NCBI RefSeq assembly: GCF_044458865.1
Contig: NZ_JBITIH010000015.1
Span: 155,036-219,035 of the forward strand
Origin: Micromonospora_G sp044458865
Lineage (GTDB): Bacteria; Actinomycetota; Actinomycetes; Mycobacteriales; Micromonosporaceae
DNA: 64,000 bases
Direction of reading: 5' to 3'
Made by a program: the position numbers and the translations under genes. Shown in pieces: positions 63,485-64,000 of the stretch (its first letter is position 1; every line of letters begins with the position of its first letter). The notes under the pieces are model-generated. The model saw only the letters and a list, made by a program, of their open reading frames with translations, was not told the DNA's origin and ran no database searches.

Positions 63485-63555
63485 GCCCACTCCCAGGTCA
63501 CACCGACGGGACACAGAACCGTCATCGATCGATGGCATCTCGTAACAATTGATCA

Positions 63556-63584
63556 CCCTCGGTGGATCATTTTCGCACCGAGGG
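63556..63584. promoter_or_regulatory. Inverted repeat upstream of the secreted peptidase gene
   Basis: CCCTCGGTG (63556-63564) and CACCGAGGG (63576-63584) form a perfect 9-bp inverted repeat around 11 bases. It lies 72 bases after the GNAT stop and 136 bases before the next start. It may terminate the sod unit or be an operator for the peptidase gene. Confidence 0.5.
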
Positions 63585-63719
63585 GCGCGACGGGATGTCC
63601 ACTTGGTGCCATGTCGCCTCTGCGGCACCCTTCGCACCGCACCACGGAAATGATCCGGCCACAGACTCCGAGCTGACGTCATATCGATGGCGTTCCGCTG
63701 AACCTGAGGAGTCCGGGCC

Positions 63720-64000
63720 ATGTCCACCCCCTTGCGTCGTACGGCAGCCGGCCTGGCTGCCGTACTCGCGTTCACCGCTGCCGGTACCCCGCCGGCCTCG
63801 GCCGCGCCACCGCCGGGTGCTGCCCCCACCGCCCCCACCTCGCCGACCGACGCCACGTCGAAAGTCACCCTAATCACGGGTGACGTGGTCGAAGTCTCCG
63901 CTGCCGGAGCCGGTCGGTTCGCTGCTTCGGTGCGTCCGGGCCCGGGTCGGGAGCAGGTGACCTTTCATACGGTGGAGGTCGATGGTGGGTTGCGGGTGCT
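63720..64000 (+). CDS. N-terminus of a secreted S8-type (subtilisin-like) peptidase, partial
   Basis: The first 93 codons, cut by the window edge. GAGGAG stands 8 bases before the ATG. A Sec signal peptide (MSTPLRRTAAGLAAVLAFTA, Ala-x-Ala near residue 28) is followed by a Pro/Thr-rich stretch and SKVTLITGDVVEVSAAGAGR then VRPGPGREQVTFHTVE. This VTLITGDVV...VRPGPGRE pattern is the propeptide region of many large actinobacterial S8 peptidases, from memory. The catalytic domain lies outside the window, so the class is inferred. Confidence 0.7.
   Translation, partial: MSTPLRRTAAGLAAVLAFTAAGTPPASAAPPPGAAPTAPTSPTDATSKVTLITGDVVEVSAAGAGRFAASVRPGPGREQVTFHTVEVDGGLRV

Overview
The window reads as a chromosomal piece of a high-GC, mycelial actinobacterium, most likely a member of the Micromonosporaceae (inference). 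The grounds are the very high GC content, frequent GTG and TTG starts, short 1-4 nt ATGA/GTGA gene overlaps, the fused actinobacterial 2-oxoglutarate dehydrogenase (Kgd) with a small acidic gene behind it, nickel superoxide dismutase with its divergent maturation protease, a very large zinc-ribbon membrane protein, and several mprAB/pepD-like and ols-like loci. I see no rRNA, tRNA, insertion sequence, phage or CRISPR array. An assembly gap (ten N inside low-complexity G/C runs) lies at about 20736-20960.

Layout. 1-4.6 kb: a tail of an upstream gene, a strong hairpin, a YbdK-type carboxylate-amine ligase directly followed by a CoA-disulfide-reductase-like flavoprotein, and a WGR plus beta-propeller protein. 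4.7-9.4 kb: two convergent LtrA membrane proteins, a Nei2-type DNA glycosylase, a TetR regulator and the decayed remnant of an AraC regulator. 9.4-15.5 kb: DUF4262, phytanoyl-CoA-dioxygenase-like, YjbR, YceI, a third LtrA and a membrane protein. 15.7-20.6 kb: a guanidine-hydrolysing enzyme coupled to ornithine aminotransferase (arginine catabolism), an FHA protein overlapping a pterin dehydratase, and a fatty acid desaturase. 21-29 kb: a 1209-residue membrane protein, CutA, a PlsC-like acyltransferase, a patatin lipase, a small XRE regulator and an ABC-2 exporter. 29.3-32.2 kb: a B-lectin protein with a degenerate transglycosylase-like domain, and a Ser/Thr kinase. 32.4-40.6 kb: an alpha-galactoside locus with ROK repressor, GH36 enzyme, three-gene ABC importer and convergent MsmX-type ATPase. 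40.7-47.7 kb: glycosyltransferase, triple-BON protein, PepD-like protease with its MprAB-like two-component system, and a PadR regulator. 47.9-49.6 kb: an OlsBA-like pair for ornithine lipids. 50-57.4 kb: kgd, a 59-residue protein, pta and ackA. 58-64 kb: a secreted beta-helix protein behind an AT-rich leader, an MDR oxidoreductase, malic enzyme, the sodX/sodN pair, a GNAT enzyme and the start of a secreted S8-type peptidase.

The most distinctive structural signal is a dispersed element of about 50 bp present five times. It has two GGAAGGGGCCC-type palindromic arms around a conserved TTATCG...GTATA core. All five copies are intergenic and all share the same orientation relative to the gene whose 3' end they follow; four sit 0-5 nt after the stop codon. 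Other notable points are an active-site motif suggesting that the DDAH-like enzyme is an arginine dihydrolase, the loss of the expected catalytic Glu in the lectin protein, and hairpins that straddle stop codons between convergent genes.
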